Part shown: one piece after another, positions 7,728-16,023 of the stretch
Layout of the letters: each line of letters opens with the position of its first letter
Position numbering within the stretch: the first letter of the stretch is position 1
DNA from: JAPYTU01 sp036166735
GTDB lineage: Bacteria > Bacteroidota > Bacteroidia > Cytophagales > MED-G16
DNA length: 19,813 bases
Direction: 5' to 3'
Assembly: GCA_036166735.1 (NCBI GenBank)
Contig: JAYZHG010000115.1
Coordinates: 1-19,813, forward strand
Notes under the pieces: generated by a model
The model's database searches: none
What the model saw: the letters and a program-made list of their open reading frames with translations, nothing else
What the model was told of the DNA's origin: nothing
Made by a program: the position numbers and the translations under genes

Positions 7728-8753
7728 ATGAAAGATATAAGATTAGGAATTGTTGGTTTGGGTAGATTAGGTTCTATTCATGCTGACAATATCTTGAATA
7801 AGATGAAAGGAGGAAAATTAATCGCAGCTTGTAGTTTAAATAATACTGAACTAATTCAAATTAAAAATAGAATCAATCGGATTAAATGTTACAATGATTT
7901 TAATCAAATGATAAACACATGTAAGTTAGATGGTGTAATAATAGTTTCTTCTTCGGATCAGCATTGTAAACATTCAATGATAGCATTGAATAAAGGTCTA
8001 CATGTTTTTTGTGAAAAGCCATTGGGAACAAATCTAAATGAATGTTTAAAAATTAAAAAGTTGGTAAATTCTCAGAAAGATTTAATTTTTATGTTAGGAT
8101 TTATGAGAAGATATGATCCTTCATATATTTATCTTAAAAAGAAAGTGGATGAAGGAATAATCGGAACGCCTATACTTTTTAGGGGTTACTCTGTTGATCC
8201 AGAATCTCTAATTTCAAATTCAATAAAATATTCTAAAAATAGTGGAGGTCAATTTCTAGATATGGCTATTCATGATATTGACTTATCTAGATGGATACTA
8301 AAAAGTGAACCAAAAACAATTTATTCACTAGGAGGGTGTTTTGCCCATCCTGAATTTTATAAATATAATGATGGTGATAATGTTGCTTCGTTAATGCAGT
8401 TTAATAATGGATGTATGGCTTTCTTTCTTGCTGGAAGAACAGCTTCTCATGGTTACAATGTGGAAACAGAAATAATAGGTACTAAAGCTACCATCAAAAT
8501 TTCATCCGCACCACAAAAAAGTACTGTACAAATTCTTGACAATAAAGAAATTAGTAAAGAATGTTTTCAATCATTTCAAGAAAGATTTAAACAAGCTTTT
8601 ATAAATGAAATTCAGGAATTTATTGATTGCATTATTCAGTCGAGAAAACCTGAAGTTAGAGTTGAGGATGGATTAAATGCAACTTTAATTGCTCAAAAAG
8701 CCACAGAATCTTTTAGAAAAAATAAATTGATACGTTTTTCAAAATATTATTAA
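7728..8753 (+). CDS. Gfo/Idh/MocA oxidoreductase, probable second inositol dehydrogenase, 341 aa
   Basis: An NAD(P)-dependent dehydrogenase of the Gfo/Idh/MocA family. It has an N-terminal Rossmann fold with GLGRLG (10-15), then CEKPLG with the catalytic Lys97, GFMRRYDPSY (124-133), and NSGGQFLDMAIHDIDLSRW, giving Asp178 and His182. These three positions correspond to the Lys/Asp/His triad of Bacillus IolG. The length is normal and the C-terminal alpha/beta domain is complete. Closeness to IolG in motifs plus its position beside the iol operon suggests oxidation of an inositol isomer (scyllo-inositol dehydrogenase of the IolX type, or a second myo-inositol dehydrogenase); which isomer cannot be decided here. 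It is a single gene transcribed rightwards, towards the symporter gene, and its TAA overlaps that gene's TAA within one TTAA (8750-8753). The start is the first ATG of the frame that gives the full Rossmann motif. Confidence 0.87.
   Translation: MKDIRLGIVGLGRLGSIHADNILNKMKGGKLIAACSLNNTELIQIKNRINRIKCYNDFNQMINTCKLDGVIIVSSSDQHCKHSMIALNKGLHVFCEKPLGTNLNECLKIKKLVNSQKDLIFMLGFMRRYDPSYIYLKKKVDEGIIGTPILFRGYSVDPESLISNSIKYSKNSGGQFLDMAIHDIDLSRWILKSEPKTIYSLGGCFAHPEFYKYNDGDNVASLMQFNNGCMAFFLAGRTASHGYNVETEIIGTKATIKISSAPQKSTVQILDNKEISKECFQSFQERFKQAFINEIQEFIDCIIQSRKPEVRVEDGLNATLIAQKATESFRKNKLIRFSKYY
8750..8753. other. Convergent stop codons sharing one TTAA
   Basis: The dehydrogenase (+) ends with TAA at 8751-8753, and the symporter (-) ends with TAA read from 8752 to 8750. 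The palindrome TTAA therefore supplies both stops, and no space is left for an intrinsic terminator between the two genes. Confidence 0.95.
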
Positions 8754-10321
8754 CTGAGTAAAATATATATCATTATTGTAAAAGAGGCAATTATGACAGA
8801 TAGGATTTTGGCATATTTCCATTCCTTTAATTCTATGAAATTTTGATTTTTCATTTCTCCCTTTTTTTTATTTGGAAAAATATTAGAAATAATAAACATG
8901 GTAATCATATTTAGGATAAATTCAATTCCCCAAACATGTATAAAATGAATATCTAATTTAAAAATAAAAGTTACACTTATATAAAAAAATAATCCCACAA
9001 ATAAAGAAGATTTTGCGGCAATAGAAGATATGTTTTTTGTAAAAAAACCTGCGATCATTATCGATGCTATAGGAATAAAAAATATTCCATTTAATTTTTG
9101 TAGTAATTGATAAAGACCTTCTGGTGCATTAGCTACCATGGGAGCAACAACAATTGCAAAAATGGCTAATATTATAGTAGTTAATTTTCCTACTTTTACT
9201 ATTGTATTTTCACTTACGTTTTTATCGATGTGTTCTTTATAAATATCAATACTAAAAATTGTAGCTGCACTATTGAGAACACTATTGAATGTACTTAATA
9301 CTGCTCCCATAATTATGGCTGCAAAAAAACCAACCAAACCTAATGGAAGTACTTTTTTAATTAGTTCGGGATAAATTATATCTTGATTTTCATATAAAGA
9401 ATCTCCAAAATAGTAGTATCCTATAACTCCAGGTAAAACAATTATGAAAGGGATCATGATTTTAAGAATACCTGTAAACAACAATCCTTTTTGTGCTTCA
9501 ATCAAGTTTTTAGCCCCTAAAGCTCTTTGAATAATTGTTTGATTCATACACCAAAAGTATATTTGATTAATGATCAATCCAGTAAATAATACTTCAAAAG
9601 GCATAACAGAATCACGTGTCCCTATGATATTAAATTTTTCAGGACTGTTATTATAGACTTTCATTAATCCATCTATTAAGTTGCCATCTCCGATACTGAT
9701 TAATGCAATTAAAGGAATAGCACTACCACCGATTAATAGTCCATAACCATTAATTGTGTCAGAAATTGCTACTGCTTTTAAACCTCCGAAAACAGCATAT
9801 ATTGCACCAATAGTTCCTATGGCAATTACAGTTATCCGTAATCCTTGTGCTTTAGAAATATTAAAATTTTCTGAAATATTGAATATACTTTCTATATTAA
9901 TAGCACCTGTATATAAAACTATAGGAAGGAGTGTGACAACAAATGATATTATTAAAAATAATGCAACTATTGTTCTTGTAGAATTATCAAATCTAGATTC
10001 TAAAAATTGTGGAATTGTAATGAGTCCCATTTTTAAATATTTTGGAACAAAATATAATGCAGCAAAAATTAATGCTAATGAAGAGGTAACTTCCCAAGCA
10101 ATTATTATAAAACCATTTTTGTAGGAAGAGCCATTCATTCCTATGAGATGTTCAGTAGAAATATTTGTGAGTAGCATGGAACCCGCAATTACTATTCCGG
10201 TTAGGCTTCTTCCTCCTAAAAAATATCCGTCCTGAGATGATAAATTTTGTTTTTTTAGTTTATACCATGTATATATTGCAACGAAAAAAGTAAAAAAAGT
10301 AAAAGTGAATACGGTTAACAT
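8750..10321 (-). CDS. SGLT-like sodium:solute symporter, probable Na+/inositol carrier, 523 aa
   Basis: An inner-membrane SSS-family protein of the SGLT/SMIT-like branch with about 14 hydrophobic segments. Signature regions are GYFLGGRSLTG (32-42), NISTEHLIG with Na+-site residues (53-61), YAVFGGLKAVAISDTINGYG (175-194), MNQTIIQRALGAKN (259-272, the sugar-symporter NQ-I-QR-x-L-AK element) and GAVLSTFNSVLNSAATIFSIDIYK around TM8. The C-terminal half of the chain carries a hydrophilic loop (FPNKKKGEMKNQN) before the last helix, as in SGLTs. It is the last gene of the iol operon, 3 bases after iolG, in the place where an inositol transporter is expected; no other permease is in the operon. Na+/myo-inositol symport is therefore the best prediction, but sugar or sugar-acid transport is not excluded by the sequence. 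The start ATG at 10321 leads directly into TM1 with a periplasmic N-terminus, as in the family. Confidence 0.9.
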   Translation of the reverse strand: MLTVFTFTFFTFFVAIYTWYKLKKQNLSSQDGYFLGGRSLTGIVIAGSMLLTNISTEHLIGMNGSSYKNGFIIIAWEVTSSLALIFAALYFVPKYLKMGLITIPQFLESRFDNSTRTIVALFLIISFVVTLLPIVLYTGAINIESIFNISENFNISKAQGLRITVIAIGTIGAIYAVFGGLKAVAISDTINGYGLLIGGSAIPLIALISIGDGNLIDGLMKVYNNSPEKFNIIGTRDSVMPFEVLFTGLIINQIYFWCMNQTIIQRALGAKNLIEAQKGLLFTGILKIMIPFIIVLPGVIGYYYFGDSLYENQDIIYPELIKKVLPLGLVGFFAAIIMGAVLSTFNSVLNSAATIFSIDIYKEHIDKNVSENTIVKVGKLTTIILAIFAIVVAPMVANAPEGLYQLLQKLNGIFFIPIASIMIAGFFTKNISSIAAKSSLFVGLFFYISVTFIFKLDIHFIHVWGIEFILNMITMFIISNIFPNKKKGEMKNQNFIELKEWKYAKILSVIIASFTIMIYILLS

Positions 10322-10324
10322 TTG

Positions 10325-11332
10325 TCAGGAAATTTCTCTTAGTTCTACTTTTCTATTTTCTGTATAGGATAATTTTGCTGCTAATGCTATTTTTATTGAC
10401 ATAATAGCATTTTTTATGCCTACTGAAGGGATATCATTATTCATTAAACAATTTATAAATTCTTTCATTTCATTTATATAAGCTTGTTTATATCTTGTAA
10501 TGAAAAAATCCTTTGGAAATGGGGTTTTTATTCCTTTCCCATTTATTAGGAAAGTAGTTTTATCATTCTTTTTAGTTATTCCACACATTCCCTTAGAACC
10601 AAAAATTTCAATTCTTTGATCATATCCATATGCTGATTTTCTACTATTGTCAATAGCACAGATTATTCCATTTTCAAATTTTAGGGTTGTTAAAGCAGTA
10701 TCTATATCTCCGACTTGATTAATTTTTTTATTTATTGCATTTCCTGTTGAATAAATCTCTCTTACTTTATCATTAGCCATATTGCAAGCCATATCAAAAT
10801 CATGAATTGCCATATCAATAAATAATCCCCCGGAATTTTTTATATAATTAATAGAAGGAGGATTTGGATCTCTACTAGTAATTTTTATAATTTGAACTTT
10901 TCCAATTTTTCCATTACATATCATTTTTTTTACTTGCATAAAATCTGGATCAAATCTTCTGTTAAATCCAATCATGAATTTTATCTTAGTTTTATTAATA
11001 ATCTTTAGTACTTTTTTAGTTTTTTCTAATGATAAATCAACAGGTTTTTCACAAAAAATATCTTTACCATGTTTTGCAGAAAATATAATCTGTTCAGAAT
11101 GTAGATTTGTAGGAGAACAAATTAAAATTGCATCTATTGCTTTATCTAATACCAAATTTTTATATGATTTATAAAATTTATTTATACCATAATCTTTACA
11201 AAGTTTTTCTTTTTTTTCATCAATATCTGAAATGGCTCCAATTTCAATGGATTTAAAATGATTTGATAAATTATTAAGATGTATTTTTCCAATTCTTCCA
11301 ACTCCTATTATTCCGATACAAATTTTTTTCAT
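10325..11332 (-). CDS. iolG: myo-Inositol 2-dehydrogenase, 335 aa
   Basis: It catalyses the first step of inositol catabolism, NAD+-dependent oxidation of myo-inositol to 2-keto-myo-inositol (scyllo-inosose), in the cytoplasm. The Rossmann motif GVGRIG is at 10-15, CEKPVD supplies Lys96, and NSGGLFIDMAIHDFDMA supplies Asp173 and His177, matching the Lys97/Asp172/His176 triad described for Bacillus subtilis IolG. Other hallmarks of true IolG proteins are GFNRRFDPDF (122-131), ITSRDPNPPS (151-160), DIDTA and DNSRKSAYGYDQR, which make this a more confident IolG than the paralogue at 7728. The length is typical (330-345). It sits between iolE (14 bases upstream) and the symporter (3 bases downstream). 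No ribosome-binding motif precedes the ATG; the upstream context is AAATTTTATCT. Confidence 0.94.
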   Translation of the reverse strand: MKKICIGIIGVGRIGKIHLNNLSNHFKSIEIGAISDIDEKKEKLCKDYGINKFYKSYKNLVLDKAIDAILICSPTNLHSEQIIFSAKHGKDIFCEKPVDLSLEKTKKVLKIINKTKIKFMIGFNRRFDPDFMQVKKMICNGKIGKVQIIKITSRDPNPPSINYIKNSGGLFIDMAIHDFDMACNMANDKVREIYSTGNAINKKINQVGDIDTALTTLKFENGIICAIDNSRKSAYGYDQRIEIFGSKGMCGITKKNDKTTFLINGKGIKTPFPKDFFITRYKQAYINEMKEFINCLMNNDIPSVGIKNAIMSIKIALAAKLSYTENRKVELREIS

Positions 11333-11346
11333 AGATAAAATTTACT

Positions 11347-12243
11347 TTATAGGTTAATAGAATATAGAAACTTTCTATTTTTTTTTGCATATTTTATTGG
11401 ATTCCCCATACCTGGAATTATATCTTGTTCAACTACTATCCAGCCCTGATAGTTTATTTTTATTAATTCATTTGCAATTTTTTTAAAATTAAGATTTCCT
11501 TTATTTAGTTCACAGAAGATTCCATTTTCAATAAACTTAAAATAATCCCAATTATTTGTTGCTCCGAATTCTTTTATTTTTTTACTGTAGTCTTTAAAAT
11601 GTACATGCCATATTCTTTCTCTATATTGTCTTATTGCATCGATTGGATTTCCTCCACCAAAAGAAAAATGTCCAGTATCTAAACATAATCCAATTAAATT
11701 TTCATCGGTATTTTTCATAAAAAAATCGATTTCATCTGGAGTTTCAATGTATCCACCACAATGATGGTGAAAAACAGTTTTTAAATCGTATTTTGAAAGA
11801 ACTTTTTCTGCAATTTTATTAGCACCTTGTGCAAATGTTAATTTTTCTTTCTTTGATAGTTTCATATTATTGGTTATTCTTCCAGAGTTATTGGTTCTTT
11901 CTTTTATAGTGCAATTGTCATCAGATAAAACTATTAAAGAATCAGAAAATCCAGCTTTTTGCATCAGATGAGATATTTTTAATGCTTTTTTAATTCCTTT
12001 TTCGTGGTTTTCTTTTTTTGAAAGAGCGATAGGTACAAATGCTCCAACTAAATTTAGGTTTCTATTTTTTAATTCTTTTTTTAGTTTTTCAGGATTTGTA
12101 GGAAAAAAACCATAATCTCCTAATTCAGTTCCTGAATAATTAGATTCTTGAATCTCATCAAGTACTTTTTTATAGTTTGAATTATTTTTTATATCAAATT
12201 CTAAAATACCCCAAGAACAAGGTGCATTTGCAATTCTTATCAT
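11347..12243 (-). CDS. iolE: Inosose dehydratase, 298 aa
   Basis: It converts 2-keto-myo-inositol to 3D-(3,5/4)-trihydroxycyclohexane-1,2-dione. It is a TIM-barrel protein of the sugar-phosphate isomerase/AP endonuclease 2 family. The start MIRIANAPCSWGILEF is the characteristic IolE N-terminus, with GTELGDYGFFP at 38-48. Metal and active-site positions are visible: Glu40, the HHHCGGY run (159-165), LDTGHFSFGGG with Asp189 and His192, HVHFKDY with His213 and His215, and Glu272 in VVEQD. The length is the usual one (about 297). It lies 3 bases after iolD and 14 bases before iolG in the operon, so translation of the run is probably coupled. Nothing is missing; this is one of the clearest calls of the window. 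Confidence 0.95.
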   Translation of the reverse strand: MIRIANAPCSWGILEFDIKNNSNYKKVLDEIQESNYSGTELGDYGFFPTNPEKLKKELKNRNLNLVGAFVPIALSKKENHEKGIKKALKISHLMQKAGFSDSLIVLSDDNCTIKERTNNSGRITNNMKLSKKEKLTFAQGANKIAEKVLSKYDLKTVFHHHCGGYIETPDEIDFFMKNTDENLIGLCLDTGHFSFGGGNPIDAIRQYRERIWHVHFKDYSKKIKEFGATNNWDYFKFIENGIFCELNKGNLNFKKIANELIKINYQGWIVVEQDIIPGMGNPIKYAKKNRKFLYSINL

Positions 12244-12246
12244 CTT

Positions 12247-14139
12247 TTAGTTATAAAATCTTTGATCTTTTTTTTGTTTGAGATATATTTTGTAAGCTTT
12301 ATTTACAGAATTCATTTTAGAGGTTTCAGCTACTGGGACATCCCACCAAGAATATCCTTCAACTTCATGAAATCTATCGCACTGTGTATAAATTACGGTC
12401 GTTTTATTTATATTTTTAGCTTTTTTAAGAGCATTTTTAAGATCATTATAATTTTCACATTGAAAAACATGTGCACCAAGAGATTTCGCATTTTTAGCTA
12501 GATTAATTTTCACTTCTTTTTCTTTTGGTTGGTTATCTCCAAAATCATTATTTTTTTTCTCATTTCTAAAAGAAAATCTTGTTCCAAACCCTTTGCTTCC
12601 AAGTGATCTAGATAGAGATCCTATACTCTTATATCCTTGATTGTCTATTAATATAATAGTGAGTTTTAAATTTTCTTGAATCGATGTAACTATTTCTTGA
12701 GCAAGCATTAGATAACTTCCATCACCTACCATGACATAAATTTCTCTACTTGGATCAGCCATTTTAATACCTAGTCCGCCTGCGATTTCATATCCCATGC
12801 ATGAATATCCATATTCTAGGTGAAATCCTTTATGATCTTTTGTTCTCCAAAGTTTATGTAAATCACCAGGTAAACTTCCTGCAGCACATACTACTACATC
12901 TTTATCATCCATAAAGTTATTAACAGCTCCTATAATTTCACCTTGGCTAAAAATTTTAGGGTTTCTATAATTATATAGTTTTGAAACTATATCATCCCAT
13001 TTAAGATTTAATTTTTTTACTTCATTTGAATATTTTTTATTTACTCTATATTTTGATAATGAAATATTTAATTCTTTAAGAATTTCTCTGGCATCTCCTT
13101 GAACCATTAGACCACCATTTTTTGCGGCATCAAATTCATTGTTATTGATATTAATAAATTTTACGTTTTTATTTTGAAATGCTGTTTTTGATGATGTAGT
13201 AAAATCACTATATCTAGTTCCTATTCCAATTATTAAATCAGATTCTTTTGAAATTTTTACTGCACCAAATGTTCCGGTGACTCCAATTGCTCCTAATTGA
13301 TGTGAATCATTATATTTTAATGCTCCTTTACCAGCAAAGGTTTCAGCTACGGGTATATTTGTTATATCAACGAATTTTTTTAATTCTTCTGTAGCTTCAC
13401 TATAATGAATTCCACCGCCAGCAATTATTAAAGGTTTCTTACTTTTTTTAATCCATTCAATTGCTTTTTTAATAGTTTCTTTATCTGCTCTTTGTCTTTG
13501 AATTTTCCATATTTTCTTTTTAAATAGATCACATGGAAAGTTAAATGATTCACTTTGAACATCTTGAGGTAGAGAAAGCATAACCGTTCCTGTTTCTGAA
13601 GGAGATACTAATATTCTCATAACTTCAGATAAACTGGATAGCAATTGTTCAGGTCTGTTAATCCTATCCCAGTATTTTGAAATGGGTTTAAAACAATCGT
13701 TTACAGAAATATCTTGTGAAGAGTTTGATTCTAATTGTTGTAGTGCAGGAGATACATTTCTTTTAGCAAAGATATCGCCTGCAAGAAGTAAGACAGGGAG
13801 CCTATTAATAGTTGCACCAGCTGCAGCAGTCAACATATTAGTGCTTCCTGGACCAATAGATGTTGTACAAATTAATGCATTTTTTCTATTTTTCATTTTG
13901 GCATATGCTGCTGCTGAATGAACCATAGATTGCTCATTTCTAAATTGATAATATTTAAGATTTTTTTGTTCTTGAATAGCTTGACCTATTCCTGCGACAT
14001 TACCATGACCTAAAATGCCAAAACAACCCGAAAAAAATTTATTTTCATTTCCATCTACATCAATATATTGGTTGTTTAAATATTGAATAATAGCTTGAGC
14101 TACTGTTAGTTTTATTTTTTTTAAACTAGAATCCTCCAT
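12247..14139 (-). CDS. iolD: 3D-(3,5/4)-trihydroxycyclohexane-1,2-dione hydrolase, ThDP-dependent, 630 aa
   Basis: It opens the inositol ring: it hydrolyses 3D-trihydroxycyclohexane-1,2-dione to 5-deoxy-D-glucuronate. It is an acetolactate-synthase-like thiamine diphosphate enzyme. The N-terminal PYR domain has FRNEQSMVHSAAAYA with the ThDP-activating Glu69, the central domain covers about 215-360, and the C-terminal PP domain has the ThDP/Mg2+ motif from GDGSYLM (472-478) to the DNQG at 499-502. IolD-specific features include FFSGCFGILGHGNVAGIG (35-52) and, near the C-terminus, EGYSWWDVPVAE. The length is close to the usual 635-640. The ATG at 14139 lies inside the end of iolC (14-base overlap, ATGGAGGATTCTAG), which points to translational coupling; the GGAGG in this overlap is downstream of the A of ATG and so is not its own ribosome-binding site. 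Confidence 0.95.
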   Translation of the reverse strand: MEDSSLKKIKLTVAQAIIQYLNNQYIDVDGNENKFFSGCFGILGHGNVAGIGQAIQEQKNLKYYQFRNEQSMVHSAAAYAKMKNRKNALICTTSIGPGSTNMLTAAAGATINRLPVLLLAGDIFAKRNVSPALQQLESNSSQDISVNDCFKPISKYWDRINRPEQLLSSLSEVMRILVSPSETGTVMLSLPQDVQSESFNFPCDLFKKKIWKIQRQRADKETIKKAIEWIKKSKKPLIIAGGGIHYSEATEELKKFVDITNIPVAETFAGKGALKYNDSHQLGAIGVTGTFGAVKISKESDLIIGIGTRYSDFTTSSKTAFQNKNVKFININNNEFDAAKNGGLMVQGDAREILKELNISLSKYRVNKKYSNEVKKLNLKWDDIVSKLYNYRNPKIFSQGEIIGAVNNFMDDKDVVVCAAGSLPGDLHKLWRTKDHKGFHLEYGYSCMGYEIAGGLGIKMADPSREIYVMVGDGSYLMLAQEIVTSIQENLKLTIILIDNQGYKSIGSLSRSLGSKGFGTRFSFRNEKKNNDFGDNQPKEKEVKINLAKNAKSLGAHVFQCENYNDLKNALKKAKNINKTTVIYTQCDRFHEVEGYSWWDVPVAETSKMNSVNKAYKIYLKQKKDQRFYN

Positions 14140-15142
14140 TTTTTTTGATAAATTCTAAAGTTTCGTTTAGTGATGGCATAAAGTTAGCACAACCAGGCTG
14201 TAAAACAATTAATGCTCCACAAGCATTTCCCATTCTACATGATTTTATTAAATCCCATCCTTTTAAATAGCCATAAATAAAACCACTTGCAAATGCATCT
14301 CCTGCACCAAGCACATTTAATACTTTTACAGGAAATCCATTTACTTTTTTACTAGTTCCATCAGATTTATAAATTGTAACTCCTTTTTCTCCACTTTTTA
14401 CAATTAACGTTTTAACCCCGTGATCTAAAATTTGATAAATTGCTTTTGAAAGATTTCCTTTAATTTTAGGAGATGAAATTTGTTGGTCCGTTATTATTAC
14501 TTGATTTTTTGATTTGATATTTGTTGCAAGAATTTCTTCTTCTGTCCCCACTACTATATCTATATATGAAAGAATGGATTTTGTTATTCTTCCGAAAGAA
14601 AACATATCTTTCCATTGATCTATTCTGAAATCTAGATCATGTATTATATCTATATTATTTTTTTTTGCAATTTTTATTGCATGAAATACTGCACTTCTAC
14701 TAGGTTCTTTATTAAGTGATGTCCCTGAAATTTCTAAGATTTTACATCTTTCAATTTTAAAATTATTTACTTGCTCTATATTTATCATACTATCTGCTGC
14801 GTTTTCTCTATAAAAAACAAGAGGGAATTTATCTGGAGGTTCTATTCCCAATAATACAGCACTTGTTCTAGAATTTGAGATTCTAGGAATATTTTCAGTG
14901 TTTATTTTTTCTTTATTTAAAAAATTTAAAATAAAATCACCTACTTTGTCATCACCTACTGCAGTTAAAATTTCAGATTTTAAACCTAATCTTGAAGATC
15001 CAACGGCTATATTAAGAGGTGAACCTCCCACGTAAGCATTAAACCCTTTTATGTCTTTAAAATCAGCACCTATATTTTGAGAATATAGGTCTAGCGAAGA
15101 TCTTCCAATTGTTATTATATCAACTTTCTTTTTAATTTCCAT
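14126..15142 (-). CDS. iolC: 5-Dehydro-2-deoxygluconokinase, PfkB family, 338 aa
   Basis: It phosphorylates 2-deoxy-5-keto-D-gluconate with ATP to the 6-phosphate. It is a ribokinase/PfkB-fold protein: YVGGSPLNIAVGSSRLG (37-53) matches PfkB signature 1, and LNVLGAGDAFASGF holds signature 2 with GAGDAF at 279-284, where Asp282 is the catalytic base and the glycines form the anion hole. HDLDFRIDQW in the middle is typical of IolC kinases. At 338 residues it is the single-domain form. It lacks the C-terminal DUF2090 (aldolase-type) domain that many proteobacterial IolC proteins carry, which matters because no separate aldolase is encoded in the locus. It starts 2 bases after the iolB stop and overlaps iolD by 14 bases. 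The start ATG is preceded by GTAAATTAAA, with no Shine-Dalgarno. Confidence 0.94.
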   Translation of the reverse strand: MEIKKKVDIITIGRSSLDLYSQNIGADFKDIKGFNAYVGGSPLNIAVGSSRLGLKSEILTAVGDDKVGDFILNFLNKEKINTENIPRISNSRTSAVLLGIEPPDKFPLVFYRENAADSMINIEQVNNFKIERCKILEISGTSLNKEPSRSAVFHAIKIAKKNNIDIIHDLDFRIDQWKDMFSFGRITKSILSYIDIVVGTEEEILATNIKSKNQVIITDQQISSPKIKGNLSKAIYQILDHGVKTLIVKSGEKGVTIYKSDGTSKKVNGFPVKVLNVLGAGDAFASGFIYGYLKGWDLIKSCRMGNACGALIVLQPGCANFMPSLNETLEFIKKNGGF

Positions 15143-15144
15143 TT

Positions 15145-16011
15145 TTAATTTACATTTACCATTGGCACTCTTGGATCTTTACCTTTCCAAGATTTGTAAA
15201 TCCATTTGTGATCAGGATCATCAGAATTCGCTAAAGATTGATCGGTTCCAGCTAAAAAATTAAGATAATACACATTGTATCCATGGCCTGCAACAACTGG
15301 ATGATAACCTTTTGGAATGGTTACTAAATCATTATTTTTTGCAACGACTATTTCATTTAAAGTTCTGTCAGAAGTATAAATTTGTTGAATGGCATAGCCT
15401 TGACTTTTGTCTATTTTGTAAAAATATATTTCTTCAAGTTTAGCTTCAATAAGATTATTATTTTGATCTAATGTTCTTTTATCATGTTTATGAGCTGGAA
15501 AAGAACTCCAATTTCCAGATGGAGTATAAACTTCTACTGATACTAATTTGTGACAATCAAATCCTGGTTCTATTAAAGAATTAATTTGACGAGTGGCATT
15601 GTCTCCACCTCTTATTTCTATTTTTACTTCATCTGGTTTTTTAAAATATGCTGGATGATCTTCATCAGTCTCACAGTATCCGCATCCAATATCAAGAATT
15701 TCACTTTCAGCTTTTAACTCAAAATCTGTATTTTTTGGTAAATATAAAGTATGGGCTATTCCATGAAAAACACTTTTTCTTCCATTAAATGTTTTCCAAT
15801 TTCCTTTATTTGATTTAACAGAGTAGTTACCTGAAAATAAAATTATTCCATATTCGTACTCACCTGTGTTTTCTTTCCAGGATTCTCCTTTTTTCATAAT
15901 TCTAGCGTTGAAGTTTAATAAATTCCAACCAGCTTTATCAACAGATAAGGATTGATATATTCCAAAATTATTTAATGGTTTATGCATCAAAGAATATTTT
16001 TTATTTTTCAT
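15145..16011 (-). CDS. iolB: 5-Deoxy-glucuronate isomerase, 288 aa
   Basis: It isomerises 5-deoxy-D-glucuronate to 2-deoxy-5-keto-D-gluconate. It is a double-cupin protein of the KduI/IolB family. The C-terminal cupin carries the metal site: FPAHKHD with His174 and His176, KLEEIYFYKI with Glu193/Glu194, and a further His among KGYHPVVAGHGYN (His237 or His243). NWSSFPAHKHD and EEIYFYKI are near-universal IolB strings. The N-terminal cupin is degenerate, as in the family. The length fits (usual 265-290). It lies 12 bases after iolA and 2 bases before iolC. The ATG at 16011 follows TTATACTT, without a ribosome-binding motif; a nearby internal Met (Met9) is a less likely start. Confidence 0.94.
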   Translation of the reverse strand: MKNKKYSLMHKPLNNFGIYQSLSVDKAGWNLLNFNARIMKKGESWKENTGEYEYGIILFSGNYSVKSNKGNWKTFNGRKSVFHGIAHTLYLPKNTDFELKAESEILDIGCGYCETDEDHPAYFKKPDEVKIEIRGGDNATRQINSLIEPGFDCHKLVSVEVYTPSGNWSSFPAHKHDKRTLDQNNNLIEAKLEEIYFYKIDKSQGYAIQQIYTSDRTLNEIVVAKNNDLVTIPKGYHPVVAGHGYNVYYLNFLAGTDQSLANSDDPDHKWIYKSWKGKDPRVPMVNVN

Positions 16012-16023
16012 AAGTATAATTGA

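Noticed and set aside
9756..10124. A 122-codon open frame on the plus strand
   Set aside because: It lies wholly antisense to the SGLT-like symporter, whose frame shows clear family motifs through this stretch. The shadow protein has no recognisable domain; antisense frames stay open easily here.
11333..11400. T-runs after gene ends as possible intrinsic terminators
   Set aside because: Long T runs occur everywhere in this AT-rich DNA, and no GC-containing hairpin stands before any of them; the gap between iolE and iolG is only 14 bases.
12262..12501. A 79-codon plus-strand frame with a hydrophobic, membrane-like start
   Set aside because: It is antisense to the C-terminal end of iolD, and its hydrophobic look comes from TTT/ATT-rich complement of Lys/Asn/Glu codons. 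No supporting start context or homology is seen.
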